DNA of 64,000 bases from Streptomyces sp. NBC_01429 (GTDB lineage Bacteria > Actinomycetota > Actinomycetes > Streptomycetales > Streptomycetaceae), in contig NZ_CP109599.1 of assembly GCF_036231945.1 (NCBI RefSeq), positions 3,752,501 to 3,816,500 on the forward strand. Reading direction: 5' to 3'. Shown in pieces: positions 42,547 through 52,688 of this stretch (positions are counted from its first letter, which is position 1; each line of letters begins with the position of its first letter). Under the pieces are notes generated by a model, which did no database searches, was not told where the DNA came from, and was given only the letters and a program-made list of their open reading frames with translations. The position numbers and the translations under genes were made by a program.

Positions 42547-44067
42547 TCAGTCGCGTTTGCAGATCCGGTCCAGCAGGTTGGCGGTCGCGCGCTGGATACG
42601 GGGGTCGACGTGGCCGGGGCGGTCCAGCGCCGGTGACCAGGCGAAGGTGCCCGAGGCGAAGACGAGGGCGCCGGAGGGGGCGCGGTAGAGGGAGGTCTCC
42701 TGGTGGCGCCGGACGTTCTCGCTGTCGCGGTAGGGGGAGTGCGCGAGCAGGATCCGGTCCTGGTGCTCGGGCAGCGCGGTACGCGGGAAGTAACGGTCCG
42801 CCTCCCCCGCGACCAGCCCTTCGATCTCGTCGCCCTCGGCGACGCCGGCGGCCTCCCAGAGCCAGTGGTCCACGTTCCGTACGACCATCGGGTACGGCTG
42901 GGGGACCCGGCCCGCGTACTGGATGCCGAGGAGCTGCTGCTCGGGCCGGTCCACCTCGCGCCAGAGGGCGGGGCGCGAGGAGGCGCGACCGGAGCCGCGC
43001 CCCGCGCCACGTCCTCCCGTACGCCCCGGCGCGCGGGCCGGAGCGCGGTGTTTGCGGCAGGTGAGGAGCCGGTCGGGGACGCCGGAGGCCGAGGGCGCCA
43101 ACTCCACTTGCCAGTACATGGTGTTGGCGGAGAGGAAGACCAGGGAGGTGCCGTGGTCGCGCGCCTGCTCGACCGTACGGCGCATGGGGACGGACCAGTA
43201 CTCGTCGTGGCCGGGGAAGATCAGGCCGCGGTAGCGGGTGGGGTCGACGCGGCCCGCGTGCAGGTCGCGGGCGTCGGCGTAGGCCAGGTCGTACCCGTAG
43301 CGCTCGGCCCAGCGGATGAAGTCGTAGGCGTGGCCGACGTGGAGGGGCAGGCCCGCGCCCGCGTAAGGACGGTCGAAGGAAACCGTCGTCGCGGCGTCCT
43401 GCTCGCCGAGGAGCCGGCCCTGCTCGTCCCAGGCGTGGTAGAGGCTGGCGCCGGTGTGGCCGTCCTCGGGGTAGAGGTTGTACGCCTGCCAGGTGATGTC
43501 GGGGAGCAGCAGAAGCAGATCGGCGGGGCGGCCGTCGCGGATGGTGAAGGGGACGTGGGAGCGGTAGCCGTCGGCCGTGGTGAGGACGGCCACGTGCGCG
43601 CCGAGCGCCCAGTGGTCCGGGATCTGGAGGCGCCAGGACTGCCACCAGTTGTGGCACGAGACCGTACGGTCGGCGGAGAGCGGCGGGGGCTGGACGATGC
43701 CGGAGATCCGGGGGCCTGTGCTGATCTTGCGGGCGCCCTCGCCGCCGTAGTGGCCGATCCGGTAGATGTCGACGGAGAACTCCTGGGGCGGATCGACGGT
43801 GATGTGGAAGTCGATCGCCTCGCCGGGCGCGACGGCGCCGCTGGAGGAGAAGCCCTTGATCTGACGGCGCACGTCATCGGCGGTACGGGGGCCACCGCTG
43901 CGTCCGGCGCTCAGGGTCGGATCCGCGTACCAGGGCACGAGTTTGCCCGTGTCGTCGAAGTAGTTCTCGCTGCCCCGCAGCCAGGGCAGCGGGCCCTGGC
44001 CGAAGGGGTCGCTCACCGCGTGCGCGAGAGCGCCCGATTCCCACCGCCGGATCTGGTCCGCCCCCAT
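42547..44067 (-). CDS. N,N-dimethylformamidase beta subunit-like protein
   Basis: A 506-residue cytosolic protein that matches the large-subunit domain of N,N-dimethylformamidase: GSENYFDDTGKLVPWYADP, VDPPQEFSVDIYRIGHYGGEGARKI, TWQAYNLYPEDGHTGASLY, YRGLIFPGHDEYWSVPMRRTVEQARDHGTSLVFLSANTMYWQVEL. ATG 44067 follows GGAGGAGG. No small subunit is adjacent, so the enzyme may work alone or on another amide. A Gly/Arg-rich insert near residues 345-375 separates two parts of the domain. Confidence 0.8.
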   Translation of the reverse strand: MGADQIRRWESGALAHAVSDPFGQGPLPWLRGSENYFDDTGKLVPWYADPTLSAGRSGGPRTADDVRRQIKGFSSSGAVAPGEAIDFHITVDPPQEFSVDIYRIGHYGGEGARKISTGPRISGIVQPPPLSADRTVSCHNWWQSWRLQIPDHWALGAHVAVLTTADGYRSHVPFTIRDGRPADLLLLLPDITWQAYNLYPEDGHTGASLYHAWDEQGRLLGEQDAATTVSFDRPYAGAGLPLHVGHAYDFIRWAERYGYDLAYADARDLHAGRVDPTRYRGLIFPGHDEYWSVPMRRTVEQARDHGTSLVFLSANTMYWQVELAPSASGVPDRLLTCRKHRAPARAPGRTGGRGAGRGSGRASSRPALWREVDRPEQQLLGIQYAGRVPQPYPMVVRNVDHWLWEAAGVAEGDEIEGLVAGEADRYFPRTALPEHQDRILLAHSPYRDSENVRRHQETSLYRAPSGALVFASGTFAWSPALDRPGHVDPRIQRATANLLDRICKRD

Positions 44068-44401
44068 GGTGCGCCCCTCCTCCGAGCCCGCGCGCCCGCA
44101 GGTGGCACGGATGGTTCGATACAAGCGTCGTTCCGCGCGCGGGTGCGCCGGTCCGACGATCGTTTGGCCGACCGCCGACGCGTCCTGATGGCTGCGCGGA
44201 ACTCCAGCACATCACACAACGCACGTGATCCGTCACCGTTCGTCGCGAATTGAAGTAAATGGAAGGCGATGATCCGGATGCGGGGTGGGATTTCGGGCGG
44301 TGGGGCAGCCGGGAGGCGCGGGCAAGTGCCGCTGGGTGTGGCGGGATTCACATCTTGGGGGGGCGGGGGGCGGGAGGGCGAGGCGGGAGGGCGGGGCGGG
44401 G
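44068..44401. other. Intergenic region with poly-G tract
   Basis: The 334 bases carry the promoter of the amidase-like gene and, at 44357-44401, a run of G-rich blocks (G8, G6, GGG repeated) just past the stop of the large membrane gene. No gene is seen. Confidence 0.6.
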
Positions 44402-46246
44402 TCAGACGAGCCGTACGGGCTTCTCCGGCCGGACTCCCAGCGACGCCAGCCAGGCGCGCAGCGGCTCGGCGTCGCCGTCCTCGACCAGGCTGAGGACCCG
44501 GGCGGGCAGCTCCGCGCGGCGTTCGCCGTCGATCAGCAGGGCCGGGCCGTCCAGCCAGTCGAGGCCGGGGGCGGCCCCGGCCGTGTCGACGGCGGAGCAG
44601 CAGACCATGGCCGTCACATGGTCGGCGAGCAGCTCGCGGCCGGTACGGGGCGGCTGGAGGGGGAAGAGGGGCAGCGGGTCGGCGCCCCAGAGCGCGAGGG
44701 AGTCGCCCGCGGCCTCGGCCGGGGTCGGCGGGGCCGACGCCTCCTCCCGGGCCAGCTCGGCGCTGATGCCGGCGGCCAGCGCGTCGCCGACCTCACCGCC
44801 GCCGCCCCCGGGTCCCGACCCGGATCCGGGTCGGGCGAGATGGTCCATGACGCGGGCCAGGTTGGGGCCCGGGGCGGGGGCGGGTTCCAGGAACTCCAGG
44901 GAATCCAGGGAGCCGGCGTGTGCGGCGGGGCCGACGGAGTCGGCGGACGCTCCGGAGCGGGCGGACCTGGCGGACCTGGCGGACCTGGCGGACCGGGTGG
45001 AGGGTCGTACCTCCATCCCGTCCAGGACGCGGTGCAGCCTGGCCGCTTCCGTACGCCACTTTCGGTCGACCACCTCTTCCGGATACTGCTGCCAGTCCAC
45101 CGGGGACCAGTCGGGCCCGGCCTCGGCCGGGCCGCCGTGGAAGAGGCGGGCGGCGAGCAGCGAGGCCGCCTCGTCGACCGCGCCGGGTTCTTCGAGGAGA
45201 TCGCAGGCGGGGCGCTCGCCGAGCCGGGAGGCGAAGCCCTCGGCCAGGCGGTCGCGGCGCGACAGCTCGGTGAGAGCGGAGACCACGCCGGCGTCCAGCC
45301 GGGAGGGCCAGCGGCCCATACGCCAGGCGGGCAGCGCGACCCGGGTCAGCAGCCGGTCCCATCCCGCGTAGGCCAGGCCCACCTGCTCCTGGGCGACGAT
45401 CCGCAGGCCGTAGTCCACCTCCTGGGCGCGCTCGGAAGCGGCGGTCGCGACCCCGCGCTCCATCAGCGCGGCGTGCTCGCCGCACGCGCGCAGCAGGACC
45501 CGGGCGAGAAGCTCGGGCAGGGCGAGCACCGCGCGGCGTATCGGCCCGGCGCCGGGACGTGCCGTGACCGCGACCGCCGCGTCGAGGCCGCGCACGAAGC
45601 GACGGGCCGCGGCTATGTCCGGGTGCGCGGCCGGCCCCGTGCCGGCGACGACCGGGGCGAGCACGGCGCGCAGCTCGGCGACGCGCATCCACCACAGGAA
45701 CGGCGAACCGATGACGAGGACGGGAGCGGCGGCGACGCCCCGGCCCGCCCCCTTGCCCCGGCCAGGGCCCTTGCCCCGGCGCCCGTCCCGGCCGCGGGCC
45801 GGTGCCGATACGGAGCGCGGCTTCGAGTGCCCCGGATGCGTACGGTCCTCCAGCCAGCTGTCGCAGTCCGGCGTCAGGGCTATCGCGGAGGGCACGGGCA
45901 CATCGAGCCGCTCCGCGAGATCGCGGACCAGCCGGTAGAGATCGGGGGCGGCCTTCTCGGTCACCGGGACGGTGGGACTGAGCGCGGGCCGGGCCCGGGC
46001 GATCACGGCGGCCACGGCGGCGGTCAGCAGCAGCACGGCCACCGCGAGGGCCGTCACGCCCCAGCGCGCCGCGTCCCACCCCGGGCCCCGCAGATGCCCC
46101 GTACCCCCGCCGACGAGCAGCACCACGGCGGCGGCCGTGGGCAGCAGCGCCAGAGCCAGCGCCCTGCTGCGCACGCGCAGCACAGCGAGCGCCCGGACAC
46201 GGGCGCCCTGCGCGCCCATACCCTCACCCATTCCGGAATCGGACAT
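44402..46246 (-). CDS. Large membrane protein with degenerate M48-like region
   Basis: The 614-residue product has two N-terminal membrane segments (about 25-75), a middle region resembling zinc peptidases of the M48 type in layout (APVLVIGSPFLWWMRVAELRAVLAPVVAG) but without a HExxH motif, and a long Ala/Arg/Ser-rich C-terminal part including four RSA repeats from a 9-base tandem repeat (44961-44996). I cannot name a function. ATG 46246 follows GAGG. A similar Streptomyces-type hypothetical is known to me only as a family pattern. Confidence 0.6.
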   Translation of the reverse strand: MSDSGMGEGMGAQGARVRALAVLRVRSRALALALLPTAAAVVLLVGGGTGHLRGPGWDAARWGVTALAVAVLLLTAAVAAVIARARPALSPTVPVTEKAAPDLYRLVRDLAERLDVPVPSAIALTPDCDSWLEDRTHPGHSKPRSVSAPARGRDGRRGKGPGRGKGAGRGVAAAPVLVIGSPFLWWMRVAELRAVLAPVVAGTGPAAHPDIAAARRFVRGLDAAVAVTARPGAGPIRRAVLALPELLARVLLRACGEHAALMERGVATAASERAQEVDYGLRIVAQEQVGLAYAGWDRLLTRVALPAWRMGRWPSRLDAGVVSALTELSRRDRLAEGFASRLGERPACDLLEEPGAVDEAASLLAARLFHGGPAEAGPDWSPVDWQQYPEEVVDRKWRTEAARLHRVLDGMEVRPSTRSARSARSARSARSGASADSVGPAAHAGSLDSLEFLEPAPAPGPNLARVMDHLARPGSGSGPGGGGGEVGDALAAGISAELAREEASAPPTPAEAAGDSLALWGADPLPLFPLQPPRTGRELLADHVTAMVCCSAVDTAGAAPGLDWLDGPALLIDGERRAELPARVLSLVEDGDAEPLRAWLASLGVRPEKPVRLV

Positions 46247-46707
46247 GGTGGACCTCACCCCCTCTGCCGTGCGGCTGCGTTTGCTCACTCCCCCACTGTG
46301 GCACCCGTCACTGACATCGCAATGCCGGTGGGCCAAGTGCCGGAACGCCTGCGCCGCACCCTAGTTGGGCCCCGGAGACCCGTCATCCGGATGGCCTATC
46401 CGTCACTCGATGGAATGGCTCTGGTCAAAGCTGCTGACGCGACGGCGCTCGGGCGATCCGAATTCGATGGCTCCGTATCCGGGGCGCGCGGAGATGGCGG
46501 CGACGGCGGGGACTGCGGCGACGGCCGCTGGAGGGGCCGGACATACGAATCCGGGCCGGGCGGTGACCGCCCGGCCCGGAGCCAGATCCTCTTGGTGGGT
46601 CGATTCGGCCGGGGTACAGCCGTGTTCGACCGGTTCGTTGCGGTTGCGGCTGCGGTTGCCGTTGCCGTTGCGGTTGCCGCCGCTGTCGCCGCTGCCGCTG
46701 CCCGGGG
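46247..46707. other. Intergenic region downstream of purD
   Basis: The 461 bases hold the purD terminator (46551-46579), a run of GGTTGC/GCCGTT repeats (46631-46705) and probably the promoter of the large membrane gene. No gene is seen. Confidence 0.6.
46551..46579 (-). terminator. purD terminator
   Basis: A perfect 13-bp stem (CCGGGCCGGGCGG arm) with loop TGA lies about 130 bases past the purD stop. Confidence 0.7.
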
Positions 46708-47967
<1,260 letters not shown>

Positions 47968-48039
47968 GGGAGGCAGCCTAGCCCGGACGGGGCGGCGCTC
48001 CGGCTACGGGCCTTGGAGGGGACGCCGAAACGCACCCCG

Positions 48040-50472
48040 TCACTCGTTCGTATATTCCTCCACCACGGTCGCTCCCAGTTCGCGCACGATGAGGTCGTGG
48101 CCGGAGAGCGCGGAGTCCACGAGGTCCGGATCGTCCTCTTCCGGGGTGTCGTCCTCCGGCGCCACCGAGTGGTGCTGCGGGCCGGACGGATTCGATCCGT
48201 GGTCCGACCGCGCCCCTTCCGAGCGTCCCGCCGCCGGGCCGTGGCCCCCGGCCCCGGCGGGCGCTCCGGAGCCGCCGGGCCCGGAGGCCGGGGAGCCCTG
48301 GCCGGAAGCGGCGCCGGAGGGCGCGAAATGCTGGCCGGAGCCCGCACCCGGTCCCTGGCCCGGCTGGGGGGCGGAAGGACGGCCGCCGCCGTAACCGCCA
48401 CCGCCGCCGCCTCCGCCTCCGGTGCTGCCGGCCGCTCCGCCGGGGGCGCCGCCGCCGTAGCCGCCGTTGCCGCCCCCTGCGCCTCCGGCGCCGGCAGGGG
48501 CTCCGTACCCGCCGCCGTAACCGCCGCCTCCGGGGGCGCCGCCGCCACCGGCGCCCGGGGGCGGTGCGGTGCCGCCCGACGGGTCGACGATGGCCTCGAT
48601 CTTCCACTGCACGTGGAACTGCTCGGAGAGGGCCTGCTTGAGCACCGCCTCGCTGCCGCTGCTCGTGAAGTTGTCCCGGGCGCCGGCGTTGATGAAGCCG
48701 ACTTGCAGCGTCGTCCCGTCGAACCCCGCGACCTGCGCGTTCTGGCTGAGCAGGATCCAGGTGAAGCGGCGGCGGTTCTTCACGGCTTCCAGGATGTCGG
48801 GCCACATGTTCCGTACCTGGCCCGCGCCCTGCGCCATTCCGGGACTCGCGGCGGCGGGGCCGGGAGCTGCCCCCGGCGGCGGGGTGGCCGGCCCGGGGGC
48901 CGGGGCGGCGGCGGGCGGCCCGCTGGGCGCCGGGGCCGGTCCCTGCCCGGGGGTCGAAGCGGTGGGCCAGCCACCGGGCCGCCGGCCGGCCTCCCCCGGC
49001 GCCGTGGCACCGGGCCACGCGCCGGGCCGCTGGGGCTCGGCGGACGGGGCGGGGGCGGAGGCGGGCGCGGGCTCGGGGGCGGGGGCGGGGGCGGGGGCCT
49101 GCGGAACGGAAGCGGGAGGAGCTGCGACGGGGGCCTGTGCTGCCTGAGCGGCGGCCTGCGCGGCCTGAGCCGCCCGCGCCGCCTCGGCCGGTCCCGCCAT
49201 GGAGGGCGCGGGCGGCGCCGCGGAAGCGTGCGCACCGGGCTCCGGTACGTATCCCATGGCGGGGGCGGGCGCCCCGGCCGAGAACGCGGCCCCGGCGGTC
49301 GCCGCGGTCGCCGCCGCACCCCGCTCCAGGCGATCGAGGCGCGCCTGGACGGAGCGCTCGTCGTCGAAGGCGGCGGGCAGCAGCACGCGCGCGCAGATCA
49401 GCTCCAGCTGAAGCCGGGGCGAGGTGGCGCCGCGCATCTCCGTCAGCCCGGTGTTGACGAGATCGGCCGCCCGGCTCAGCTCGGCCGCGCCGAACACCGA
49501 GGCCTGGGCGCTCATCCGCTCGACCACGTCGGCGGGGGCGTCGATCAGCCCCTTCTCCCCCGCGTCCGGCACGGCGGCCAGGATGACCAGGTCGCGCAGC
49601 CGCTCCAGGAGATCGGCGACGAAGCGCCGCGGATCGTTCCCGCCCTCGATCACCTGATCCACGATCTCGAACGCCGCGGCCCCGTCCCCCGCCGCGAACG
49701 CGTCCACGACCGCGTCCAGCAGCGAGCCGTCCGTATAACCGAGCAGCGCCGTCGCCATGGCGTACGTCACACCGTCACCGGCCGTACTGGCGAGCAACTG
49801 GTCCATCACGGACATCGAGTCACGCACGGACCCCGCGCCGGCCCGGACGACCAGCGGCAGCACCCCTTCCGCGATCGCCGTGCCCTCCTTCTCGCAGACC
49901 TCGGCGAGATAGTCGCGCAGCGTCCCCGGCGGAACGAGCCGGAAAGGATAGTGGTGCGTGCGCGACCGGATCGTGCCGATGACCTTCTCCGGCTCGGTCG
50001 TCGCGAAGATGAACTTGAGGTGCTCCGGCGGCTCCTCGACCACCTTCAGCAGGGCGTTGAACCCCGCCGAGGTGACCATGTGCGCCTCGTCGATGATGTA
50101 GATCTTGTAACGACTGCTGGCCGGCCCGAAGAACGCCTTCTCCCGCAGATCACGGGCGTCGTCCACGCCACCGTGCGAGGCCGCGTCGATCTCGATGACA
50201 TCGATCGACCCCGGCCCGTTCCTGGCGAGGTCCTGACAGGACTGGCACTCCCCGCACGGCGTCGGCGTGGGCCCCTGCTCGCAGTTCAGACAGCGCGCGA
50301 GGATGCGCGCGCTGGTCGTCTTCCCACAGCCACGCGGCCCGCTGAACAGGTACGCGTGATTGACCCGGTTGTTCCGCAGGGCCTGCTGCAACGGGTCAGT
50401 GACATGCTCCTGCCCGATGACCTCGGCGAATGACTCGGGGCGATAACGGCGGTACAGCGCAAGGGACGACAC
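48040..50472 (-). CDS. dnaX: DNA polymerase III gamma/tau subunit
   Basis: The 810-residue clamp-loader ATPase starts SSLALYRRYRPESFAEVIGQEHV, with Walker A GPRGCGKT, a zinc site of four Cys (CLNCEQGPTPTPCGECQSC), IDEAHM and the sensor region TTEPEKVIGTI. Residues about 385-560 are Ala/Pro-rich linker, then a domain for polymerase contact, Gly/Tyr repeats and an acidic tail. GTG 50472 gives the usual start; an ATG at 50502 adds ten residues. Confidence 0.95.
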   Translation of the reverse strand: MSSLALYRRYRPESFAEVIGQEHVTDPLQQALRNNRVNHAYLFSGPRGCGKTTSARILARCLNCEQGPTPTPCGECQSCQDLARNGPGSIDVIEIDAASHGGVDDARDLREKAFFGPASSRYKIYIIDEAHMVTSAGFNALLKVVEEPPEHLKFIFATTEPEKVIGTIRSRTHHYPFRLVPPGTLRDYLAEVCEKEGTAIAEGVLPLVVRAGAGSVRDSMSVMDQLLASTAGDGVTYAMATALLGYTDGSLLDAVVDAFAAGDGAAAFEIVDQVIEGGNDPRRFVADLLERLRDLVILAAVPDAGEKGLIDAPADVVERMSAQASVFGAAELSRAADLVNTGLTEMRGATSPRLQLELICARVLLPAAFDDERSVQARLDRLERGAAATAATAGAAFSAGAPAPAMGYVPEPGAHASAAPPAPSMAGPAEAARAAQAAQAAAQAAQAPVAAPPASVPQAPAPAPAPEPAPASAPAPSAEPQRPGAWPGATAPGEAGRRPGGWPTASTPGQGPAPAPSGPPAAAPAPGPATPPPGAAPGPAAASPGMAQGAGQVRNMWPDILEAVKNRRRFTWILLSQNAQVAGFDGTTLQVGFINAGARDNFTSSGSEAVLKQALSEQFHVQWKIEAIVDPSGGTAPPPGAGGGGAPGGGGYGGGYGAPAGAGGAGGGNGGYGGGAPGGAAGSTGGGGGGGGGYGGGRPSAPQPGQGPGAGSGQHFAPSGAASGQGSPASGPGGSGAPAGAGGHGPAAGRSEGARSDHGSNPSGPQHHSVAPEDDTPEEDDPDLVDSALSGHDLIVRELGATVVEEYTNE

Positions 50473-50540
50473 ACCTACGACGATATCGGCCCCCTCGGAC
50501 ATCGCGCCCGTAAGACCACCCCGGACCACCCCACAACGCA

Positions 50541-50635
50541 AGCGCCCCCCACGCACCCGCCAGAGCCAACCTACCCTTGCTGCCTTCCGGCCCTGGGGGA
50601 GTTCAGTCAGATAGCGCCACGTGAGGGGCTCCGCA
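50541..50635 (-). ncRNA. ffs: Signal recognition particle 4.5S/scRNA
   Basis: On the minus strand the conserved core CCAGGGCCGGAAGGCAGCA is present, and outer arms GCCCCTCACG (50629-50620) and CGTGGGGGGC (50553-50544) can pair over ten bases. It is the usual neighbour of dnaX in actinomycetes. The exact ends are estimated. Confidence 0.85.
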
Positions 50636-50704
50636 CACAGTACCCGATCCCCACCCGGGGAACGAGTTCGCGAGCACTCCCCCACGTCTTGTATTGTTTG
50701 CCCC

Positions 50705-50792
50705 GGAGGATTCGCCTAGTGGCCTAGGGCGCACGCTTGGAAAGCGTGTTGGGGGCAACCCCTCACGAGTTCGAATCTCGTATCCTCCGCCA
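50705..50792 (+). tRNA. tRNA-Ser(GGA)
   Basis: A class II cloverleaf of 85 bases plus encoded CCA (50790-50792): GGAGGAT acceptor, anticodon GGA at 50739-50741, a long variable arm (TTGGGGGCAACCCCTC) and T-loop GTTCGAATC. Accessory genes begin just after it. Confidence 0.96.
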
Positions 50793-50806
50793 TTGCTCTC
50801 ACCGGG

Positions 50807-50856
50807 CAATACGTCGAAGGCCCCCGCAGCTTGCTGCGGGGGCCTTCGACGTATTG
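50807..50856. terminator. 24-bp perfect hairpin after tRNA-Ser
   Basis: CAATACGTCGAAGGCCCCCG... pairs over 24 bases with its exact complement, with only TT between. It may end both the tRNA and the CYTH operon on the other strand. Confidence 0.8.
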
Positions 50857-50882
50857 GAACGGTACAGAATTCCAGATTTGGC

Positions 50883-51455
50883 TCAAACCGGGGCGAATCC
50901 ACCTTTTCCGCCGTCGGCGAAGAGGAGGGTGGGTTCGGCCAGGATGTCGCGGCCGGCCTCGCTCTTGTAGATCTCGTCGACGCTGCCGAACCGTGCCTCG
51001 GAGTAGTCGAGTCCGACCAGCGCGGCGGCCTGCCGGACGGATGCCTCGTCGGGGCCCTCGATCTCGACGAACGTCGGGAGGTCCGGCCAGGTGTCGAAGT
51101 CGAAGGCGACCTCGCCCAGGCGCCACTCCTCGCGGTAGTTCTCCTGGTAGCGGACCTCGCGCATGCCGACGTTCCGGAGAATCTCGGCCATGGCGTGCAG
51201 GTCCGTGACCTCGGTCTCGATCTCCGTGGTGCCGTCGATCGTGGTGGCATCGGTGACCTGCTTGAGCGTGAGCGTCGAGCGCGTGCCCTCGTCACGCAGG
51301 CGTACCCAGGCACCTCCGTCGAGAGCGTCGTTCTCGAAGATCTTGCGGGTGAGGAGGGTGCGAGGGAATGCCTGAACCGCACCGAGCGCGGTCAGCCGGG
51401 CCTGGAGGTCGGCTACGTCGACGGCAAGGAACTTGGCCTCGTACTCGTGCTTCAT
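50883..51455 (-). CDS. CYTH-domain protein (class IV adenylate cyclase-like)
   Basis: The 190-residue protein begins MKHEYEAKFL, the ExExK motif of CYTH (CyaB/thiamine triphosphatase) enzymes, followed by WVRLRDEGTRSTLTLKQ, EIETEV and a late VEIEGPD. These enzymes act on triphosphates using two metal ions. ATG 51455 overlaps the methyltransferase stop by ATGA. It is the last of four coupled genes. Whether it makes cAMP or cleaves another triphosphate cannot be told. Confidence 0.85.
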   Translation of the reverse strand: MKHEYEAKFLAVDVADLQARLTALGAVQAFPRTLLTRKIFENDALDGGAWVRLRDEGTRSTLTLKQVTDATTIDGTTEIETEVTDLHAMAEILRNVGMREVRYQENYREEWRLGEVAFDFDTWPDLPTFVEIEGPDEASVRQAAALVGLDYSEARFGSVDEIYKSEAGRDILAEPTLLFADGGKGGFAPV

Positions 51456-52129
51456 GAGTCCTTCTTCTCCTGGCGATGGGCGGAGTCGGTTGTGTGAGCC
51501 GCGAGGAGCAGGCCCATACGGTGGGTGTGGTCGTGGAGCTGGCCGACGTGTGCCCGCTCGGTGAATTCGTTGGTCCGCAGGGTCAGCAGAACGTCCCAGT
51601 CGCCGATGAAGTGGCGTCTCAGCCTCTCCGGCGACGTGTAGTGCTCGATCAGGTAGTGGCGCTGCGTGACGGGCATCATGAACTCCGCGCCGAACAGGCC
51701 GCCCGGCCGCACCATCGCCTGCATGCGGCTGACGAACTCCCCCAGTGGACTATGGTGGTTGGCACTGTAATGCCAGGAGCAGCTCGTCCAGACGGCGTCG
51801 CAGAGTACGCCCAGGGGCTCGGCCTGGAGGAAGTCCTCCTCCACGACCTGCACACGGTCGTGGAGCGCTTGGAGCTTGAGGCGGTCGATGAGTCCCGTCG
51901 TGTGGGCGTTCTCGTCACCCGGAAGGTGGACGCTACCACCGTGCAGGGCGAGCGGGTCGCGTTCTACGGCGATGACGCGGTAGCCGGCGGCTGCGAGCGG
52001 CAGGACGAATCTGCCGTCGCTCGCACCGATGATCGCGATGGTGGCTCCGGGAGCGGCTCGTTCCTCAACGGCCGCGAGGAACTGGGGAAAGAACGTGAGG
52101 GTGTGTTCCCAGAGGCTCTGCGTCCGCAC
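51452..52129 (-). CDS. Class I SAM-dependent methyltransferase
   Basis: The 225-residue protein has motif I IAIIGASDGRFVLPLAAAG (loose GxxDG), the acidic AVERDPLAL, and later CDAVWTSCSWHYSANHHSP and MVRPGGLFGAEFM. Its start overlaps the kinase gene by 65 bases. It is the third gene of the radical SAM cluster. Substrate unknown. Confidence 0.75.
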   Translation of the reverse strand: MRTQSLWEHTLTFFPQFLAAVEERAAPGATIAIIGASDGRFVLPLAAAGYRVIAVERDPLALHGGSVHLPGDENAHTTGLIDRLKLQALHDRVQVVEEDFLQAEPLGVLCDAVWTSCSWHYSANHHSPLGEFVSRMQAMVRPGGLFGAEFMMPVTQRHYLIEHYTSPERLRRHFIGDWDVLLTLRTNEFTERAHVGQLHDHTHRMGLLLAAHTTDSAHRQEKKDS

Positions 52130-52688
52130 GGTGGTGAGCTCCTTGCGTGTCGGTGGCGAGGATCGCGCGACAGACTTCGTCGGGTACGAGCCCCGTGGTG
52201 TCGACGTGGTGCGTCGGGAACCGGTCGTAGGCGTGGGTGATCCTGTCTACGGCGTTCTCCGCGAGGACGTCCCAGCGGGAGACCGGCTTGTCCCGGTGAG
52301 CGAGGCGACGCCGACGCTCGTCCTCTGTACAGACCAAGAGGTACTGGACGGGCTGCGGCAGGTCGGAGGGCAGCGTGACGTCGAGGTCGACGCCGAAGGC
52401 TCGGTGGTTGGCGAGACAGCGGGCGAAGTAGCTTTCCACGACGACCGGATTGCCCGCGAGGAGATTGCTTCGTATCTCGTCGACCGCCGTCAGTAGCGCG
52501 GAGAGGTAGAAGCACATACGGGCTTCCGAGTTCGCCCGTACGTCCATCTCTCGTCGCAGGGGTTCGTAGAAGGGCGGCACGGTCGGGACCAGGCGGGCGC
52601 CGCAGGATGCCGCCAGCAGCGGTGCGACGGTCGACTTTCCCGTGCCACGAAGCCCTTCGAGGCTCTCGAACAGCGGAGCGTCAGGCAC
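52065..52688 (-). CDS. P-loop (thymidylate kinase-like) nucleoside/nucleotide kinase
   Basis: The 207-residue product has Walker A EGLRGTGKST near residue 10-18 and follows the deoxynucleoside/thymidylate kinase pattern (ARMCFYLSALLTAVDEIRSNLLAGNPVVVESYF, then a Lid with DERRRRLAHRDK). GTG 52688 overlaps the radical SAM stop by eight bases. It probably phosphorylates a nucleotide-like or small-molecule substrate. Confidence 0.78.
   Translation of the reverse strand: MPDAPLFESLEGLRGTGKSTVAPLLAASCGARLVPTVPPFYEPLRREMDVRANSEARMCFYLSALLTAVDEIRSNLLAGNPVVVESYFARCLANHRAFGVDLDVTLPSDLPQPVQYLLVCTEDERRRRLAHRDKPVSRWDVLAENAVDRITHAYDRFPTHHVDTTGLVPDEVCRAILATDTQGAHHRADAEPLGTHPHVLSPVPRGR

Noticed and set aside
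50603..51382. Minus-strand open frame through tRNA-Ser ending in GGYEIRTREGLPPTRF
   Set aside because: This peptide is the well known translation of a tRNA-Ser complement; the gene there is the tRNA and the CYTH gene.
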